DNA from: Cymbomonas tetramitiformis
Taxonomy: Eukaryota > Chlorophyta > Pyramimonadophyceae > Pyramimonadales > Pyramimonadaceae
Direction of reading: 5' to 3'
Length of the DNA: 64,000 nt
Assembly: GCA_001247695.2 (NCBI GenBank)
Contig: LGRX02035185.1
Location: 112,421-176,420, forward strand
In this document: in pieces, positions 59,735 to 64,000 of the stretch
Layout: each line of letters starts with the position of its first letter
Position numbering within the stretch: the stretch's first letter is position 1
The notes under the pieces: model-generated
Databases searched by the model: none
The model's input: the letters and a program-made list of their open reading frames with translations, nothing else
Told to the model about the DNA's origin: nothing
Made by a program: the position numbers and the translations under genes

Positions 59735-59921
59735 CTAACACTTATGTCACCTGTTAGTACTGAAATAAACCGTATACTTACATGTAGGAAAAACAATAAC
59801 TTTCACGCCGTGCATACCAAAACTACCCTCTGCACACTTCTGACAATCGTACACGACTGTCAACACCGTGTTGAAAGGAAATCTCTCGAAGTTTACTGCT
59901 ATATAACTAATGTTACATGTC

Positions 59922-59941
59922 TTTTATTCATTTATTTTCGC
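59922..59941 (+). promoter_or_regulatory. Shared upstream motif TTTTATTCATTTATTTTCGC
   Basis: This 20-bp motif lies about 17 bp before ATG 59959. TTTTAATCATTTATTTTCGC lies in the same position before ATG 60443. A shared core-promoter or leader element is the simple reading; a splice acceptor (CGCAG) is possible at the first copy only. Confidence 0.5.
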
Positions 59942-59958
59942 AGTAAAATACTAGCATC

Positions 59959-60354
59959 ATGAATACTCCTGAGTTCATGGAAGACGCACTTGTTGAGCTT
60001 GAACGTATGTATATCGAATACGAAAAATGCAGTGTGTGCCATTCCTGGAATTGGTTCTTATATCGCGAGGAAGTGTTCATCGATCCTGCGCTGATTCCTA
60101 CACATGACCCCTCTGAGGCTAAATGGAGGTTTATCCGCGAGACTCGGGAAACATGGTATTTTCAACTGTTGGATGCGCATCGGTATCCTGCCACTACTGC
60201 GCAATATACGTACACTCCCACGCAAGCCAACCCTGGCGCACTTACCCCAAAAACAATGGCGGTTCCCACAGATTTCATTCCGGAGTTGATTAACCAGGGC
60301 ACAGGCTTTGACCAGGAACCTGATGACGACGGAAAGTGGTGCAATTGCCGTTAG
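59959..60354 (+). CDS. Small unknown protein 2, CxxC and C-terminal CxC (131 aa)
   Basis: Starts MNTPEFMEDALVELERMYIE. CSVCHSWNWF near residue 17 and KWCNCR at the end frame a helical middle (WRFIRETRETWYFQLLDAHR). It shares this plan with the next ORF. Upstream, TTTTATTCATTTATTTTCGC matches the leader of the next ORF and lies within 40 bp of the ATG. Confidence 0.5.
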   Translation: MNTPEFMEDALVELERMYIEYEKCSVCHSWNWFLYREEVFIDPALIPTHDPSEAKWRFIRETRETWYFQLLDAHRYPATTAQYTYTPTQANPGALTPKTMAVPTDFIPELINQGTGFDQEPDDDGKWCNCR

Positions 60355-60404
60355 GAAAAAAATACCTTGCTCCCATGCCTATTTAAGACGTGTTGTAGCG
60401 AGTT

Positions 60405-60424
60405 TTAATCATTTATTTTCGCGT
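60405..60424 (+). promoter_or_regulatory. Second copy of shared upstream motif
   Basis: TTTTAATCATTTATTTTCGC differs by one base from the copy at 59922 and precedes ATG 60443 by about 19 bp. Confidence 0.5.
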
Positions 60425-60442
60425 TCAAAAACTTCCTGAGAA

Positions 60443-60874
60443 ATGGCGCTGACCCGGCAGGTTGAGCGAGTCTTGCTTTGGTTAGATGGTTTTGACGAGG
60501 ATGAAGATATGATAAATCATGTGAACATTTTCGGTCATACACCTTGCGTAAACTGTAATGCGGAAAACGTATACGCGCATTGCGAAAGGCCTATCATTCA
60601 GGGAAATTGGGACTTGGACGCAATCTCTGCAGGATACCGTTATGTACGCCGAACTCGGTTTTTCCTATTCTTTACCTTGATGCATCTCGAACGATTTCCC
60701 TCCAGGAACCCTTGGACGGGGAGGTGGGTAACGCCTAGAAATCTGAAAATACCTGTGGACAAGATAAATGCTTTATTGTTACCGGAGCAGCGCGGCGAGA
60801 GTATAGAGCAATATTTAGGAGCTTGCAACTGTGCGGCGGATATGACTGACGAGGACTTGGACTTTGGCTTCTAA
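60443..60874 (+). CDS. Small unknown protein 3, CxxC and C-terminal CxC (143 aa)
   Basis: Starts MALTRQVERVLLWLDGFDED. CVNCNAENVYAHC and, near the end, LGACNCAADM match the cysteine plan of the preceding ORF. The middle YRYVRRTRFFLFFTLMHLER resembles its WRFIRETRETWYFQLLDAHR. So proteins 2 and 3 are probable tandem paralogues. An acidic tail follows. Function unknown; a small zinc-binding protein is plausible. Confidence 0.5.
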   Translation: MALTRQVERVLLWLDGFDEDEDMINHVNIFGHTPCVNCNAENVYAHCERPIIQGNWDLDAISAGYRYVRRTRFFLFFTLMHLERFPSRNPWTGRWVTPRNLKIPVDKINALLLPEQRGESIEQYLGACNCAADMTDEDLDFGF

Positions 60875-61008
60875 GAACATGCTAATTGTACCAATGATTT
60901 TAAGAAAATAATTGTTAATTGTGCTACCCTGAAATGTATGTTTCGTGGGTGTCCTCGGTTCTAGGGTCGGAGCCCGCCAGTGTCCAATGTACTAGCATTC
61001 ATGCAGAT

Positions 61009-63902
61009 TTACACGCTAGGTACAGGGTCGGGGTGCTCGAGCAACGCTGCCGCGAGAGCGGCTGGCATCTCGAAACAAGCATCTGGCACCTCAGCCTCCA
61101 TAACCGGAGTAGCCGAAATAGCATCCATGCCTAAAGCATCCGCGACATCATTCAAATCCATTTCGTGGTCATCAGCCACATTGGCCTTTTGTTTTTCTAT
61201 CAGCGCTATGTCACCTGCGAGCACCTCGGAATACCGTGCTCTGGCCATGTTCAACACCTCTGCATCCATGTCGATCGAAAGGACATGCCTTTGCTCCATA
61301 TACCCCGCCATGGAGGCTGGAGCCGTTCCGCATGGAAATTCCATAACACAAGCATCCATGTTGCTGTACAAGCGCATCAGCTCACGGTAAAGACGGATTG
61401 GCTTCTGAACGCTGCGAATATTTTGTCCATCTTCTTTCTTCAGGTACTCCTTAGGTGGCAGCGGTACCTCCTGTTTATAAACAAACAACACACTCGAGTC
61501 TGAGTGTCGGACCTAGTGCACCTGCTTGACAATCGTATACGATTGTCACTTGCGAGTCTGCGTGTCTGAGCTAGTGCATCTACTTGACAATTTTGTTTGG
61601 CGGAGTTGCATTCATGAGAAGATATGAATGCATACAAGGATTCTTACCATGCTGTTCGTGAACGCGTTCGAAAACTTTCCGACCGTTGTTCGCAGCGGGG
61701 CCCACTTCGGTAGCTTATTACTCTTTGAGGGATCTTCCACCAAGTGCAGCAACACATACGGTTGCAAAACGCTGACCGGACCAGCCGCATTATTACCTAT
61801 GCGTCCTCCGCCTCGATTCCAGTATTGAACCGTCTGGTGGCATGTCCATTGCAGCGGCCATCCTTTGGTCGAAGCGCAGAAGGCATCGATGATTGCTTGC
61901 TGCCTCGATATCGCGAAGGTTTTTCCATTAATGGTCACATTACTGCGGGTGGTCGAGTCCGGTAAGAATAGAATCACAATGCCACCATAATCCATAGCCG
62001 ACATGCAAATACCACCCATGTATGAGTAGAAGTCTGTTGAATAGGTATCCCATACCTCCGAAAACAGCCCAAAAGGACCATCCACAAAGATCAGATCCAC
62101 TCCATAGCGAGCGTGTTGCAATGTTTTTTCATTGCGCCAACTGACCATGACTTGATTGCTGCGTGGACCCTTATTCCTTTCGGCGCGAGATTCGTTAACC
62201 TGTGGAACATTGCTTTCATCAGTCTGCTTTGAAATACATACGCAGGAAATACTTAATACATTGCAATGTAGATATATGAACAGTTCTAACCTTCATTCCG
62301 AATTCCAGCAATCCCTCAGTCAGAAGCTTCGCCAGCAACTCGCGATGGCACTTGTTGAAGTCCACCGGCTGCTGGACTCCCTCGGCAGCATGCAGCTCCT
62401 TGTGTTGGATTTTCAGCTCCATGAATTCAATCACCGCGCTCTTCGGCTCCCAATCATGATCGAAAATCTCCGTTTTAACCAGAGCATCCGGCATCCCGCC
62501 CTCCCGGCGTGACGCTTTCACACGGAGTTCCAGCCATTCCCAAACGGCCTGTAATACGCATCAGAATCAGTCTTCGAACTCAGAGACAGAGGAGACTCTA
62601 AGTCAAGCTAACGCCAGAGCTTGACAATCGTATACGATTGTCACACTTCTTTTACCAACATTTACCAACTGACCGATCATCCCCATGGCATGATCATCAC
62701 AAGTGTATAACGGGGTCACCTTCGCACTGAACGCGGCGATCTCGTCATTGATATCTGGCATTTCTTTGGCTTCCATCATCCGCGACGCTGCCAGTACTGC
62801 AGGGGCCAGATTAATCTGAGACCCAGCTCCAGCTTGAATCGCCCATAGCAAATGCAGGCAGTTTTCCTCAAACCCCCTTTTCGTATGGGTGATGCCCAAC
62901 GTCTGCAGAAACCATGCGGGATCGTATACGGGTGCCTCAGTGTAGGCAGGGCCATAAAGCTTCGGAATCGTGAACGTAGCCCCAAAGCGACCGCCATTTC
63001 GAATCTCGATGTAGTCATCCGGCAAGGTGTGAATGTAGCACAAGATCATACGCGTGGCTGCATAGCAAACATCACTGTCATTTGGACTTGTAATCCTGCA
63101 ACTTAAAAAAAAAACTTGTGAGGACTAACTCACCAGCGCAATCCACAAGAGTCTTGTAGGTATGCATGGTATCCTGCGATGGCTTATTCACACTCTTGTC
63201 CATAGCCCTTCCTTCCTTGGAATCAACGCGCTTCCATCGTTTTGCTTTAATCATGCTCTTCATGACCTCATCGAAGCGTGCAGTGTAGAATTTGTTGGAA
63301 GATTGGATTAACATCCACACCAGAAGCTTGGTTTCCAAATCAGGCTCTCCGTGGACGTTCTGAATAAAAAAATGGTGATGTTTTTGCACGTACGTCATAT
63401 GCTGCGAATCACGGTACGTTACCCCATTAAAGTCATAGGGTCCCCAAGGGGTGTCAACGTTTAGTTTGAGTATAGTCTCCTGCGTATCCTCATCATCATC
63501 ATAGACGTCCCTGATAGCCTCTGCGTGTTTATACCAATATGGGTATTTAGTCCAACCCATCAGCGAGGCAAACTTGGCCTTGGCAGATTCGATGACATCC
63601 TTGATGAAACCAAGACGATGACAATACGAGCTGAACTCAGTGCCAGTCAAAAACTTGCCCTTGCAACTGATCCCATATTTCTGGTAGAACTCCTTCCGTT
63701 TGTCCACATCGGCCATTAATGCTCCTTCCTTCGCCACTTTCAGAACAAAGAAAAAATATCGTACATCAAACCCTAAGGCTGATAGCGAGGTGCTTATAGC
63801 CTCTAGGGTAAGAACAGGCTGCAGTTCTTTCGGATAGTTCTTCAACTCGCGAGCTTCCTTCCGCCATTCGTCTCCCAGTTTTGGATCCAGTAACCGCAAA
63901 AT
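61009..63902 (-). CDS. Multi-exon protein with degenerate beta-class amino-methyltransferase-like domain, 5' end beyond the window
   Basis: Exons: 63902-63134, 63057-62666, 62548-62291, 62199-61648, 61470-61009; all introns GT-AG, later joins phase 0. The first exon lies after an acceptor (CTTGCAG/ATTTTG), so the gene starts upstream of the window. The N-terminal half (MGWTKYPYWYKHAEAI, TPWGPYDFNGVTYRDS) is unrecognised. The C-terminal half has GVDLIFVDGPFGLFSEVWDT at the motif IV position, then VQKPIRLYRELMRLYSNMD, then VMEFPCGTAPASMAGYMEQR and IDMDAEVLNMARARYSE at the motif I/II position. That order is typical of the permuted N4/N6 DNA methyltransferases. DPP(Y/F/W) is DGPF and FxGxG is degraded, so activity is doubtful. 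Two introns carry the GTATAC palindrome. Confidence 0.65.
61519..61549. repeat. GTATAC palindrome inside an intron
   Basis: GACAATCGTATACGATTGTC with a leading CTGCTT lies inside the 177-bp intron 61647-61471 of the methyltransferase-like gene. The preceding TGTCGGACCTAGTGCACCTG is identical to that before the copy at 59033. A further TACTTGACAATT half-copy follows in the same intron. Confidence 0.95.
62620..62644. repeat. GTATAC palindrome inside an intron
   Basis: The core GACAATCGTATACGATTGTC lies within the 117-bp intron 62665-62549 of the same gene, preceded by CGCCAGAGCTT. Confidence 0.95.
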
Positions 63903-63982
63903 CTGCAAGCAAGACACGTTGGACACATGTAAGGGGGGCGACACGCTTGTCACACGTGGGTGAGAACTGAAGCTTGCGCCAA

Positions 63983-64000
63983 AGCTTGACAATCGTATAC
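63983..64000. repeat. GTATAC palindrome cut by the window end
   Basis: CGCCAAAGCTTGACAATCGT then ATAC runs to the last base. It lies in the intron upstream of the exon starting at 63902, so a third intron of the gene seems to carry the element. Confidence 0.8.

Noticed and set aside
1..64000. tRNA or rRNA genes
   Set aside because: I saw no cloverleaf with conserved TTCGA arm context nor rRNA core sequence; the TTCGA words in 39-58 kb are part of the local composition.

Overview
The window is nuclear DNA of a eukaryote, most likely a unicellular alga. It has spliceosomal introns, a plant/algal-style EamA transporter, retroelements, and a stretch that looks virus-derived. I cannot name the species from sequence alone; a prasinophyte-like green alga is a guess, based on GC-rich, repeat-filled introns next to endogenous virus-like genes.

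Layout. 1-6.9 kb holds a truncated Ty3/gypsy element whose pol ends in integrase, chromodomain and a cytosine-5 DNA methyltransferase-like domain, followed by an LTR-like tail and non-coding sequence. 6.9-34.0 kb on the minus strand is one full-size ABCA transporter gene of about 34 exons, reconstructed here from conserved motifs and mostly in-phase splice sites. At least nine of its introns carry different minisatellites. Two of these arrays contain the last coding bases plus the 5' splice site of the preceding exon. One intron also carries an 869-bp foldback element, and an assembly gap of 243 N lies inside the largest array.

34.0-38.1 kb holds a non-autonomous TA-flanked inverted-repeat transposon and a Gag-like ORF. 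38.4-48 kb and 51.5-58.6 kb are compositionally distinct and gene-dense. They contain four near-duplicate HNH-nuclease genes, a D5/DUF5906-like helicase that has lost its Walker A lysine, a glycine-rich-domain/ubiquitin-like fusion, a large unknown gene with candidate in-phase introns, and a dispersed nested-hairpin repeat. This looks like an endogenised large-DNA-virus or virus-like mobile replicon. A multi-exon EamA-type transporter gene (48.7-50.3 kb) lies inside this stretch.

58.9-64.0 kb is different again. It has three small cysteine-containing ORFs in tandem on the plus strand, and on the minus strand a multi-exon gene with a degenerate beta-class (permuted) amino-methyltransferase fold. 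A GTATAC-centred palindromic repeat recurs here, in intergenic DNA and inside introns of the methyltransferase-like gene. The strongest leads are the retroelement-borne methyltransferase, splice-donor-seeded minisatellites, the HNH/hairpin replicon, and the intron-dwelling palindromes.
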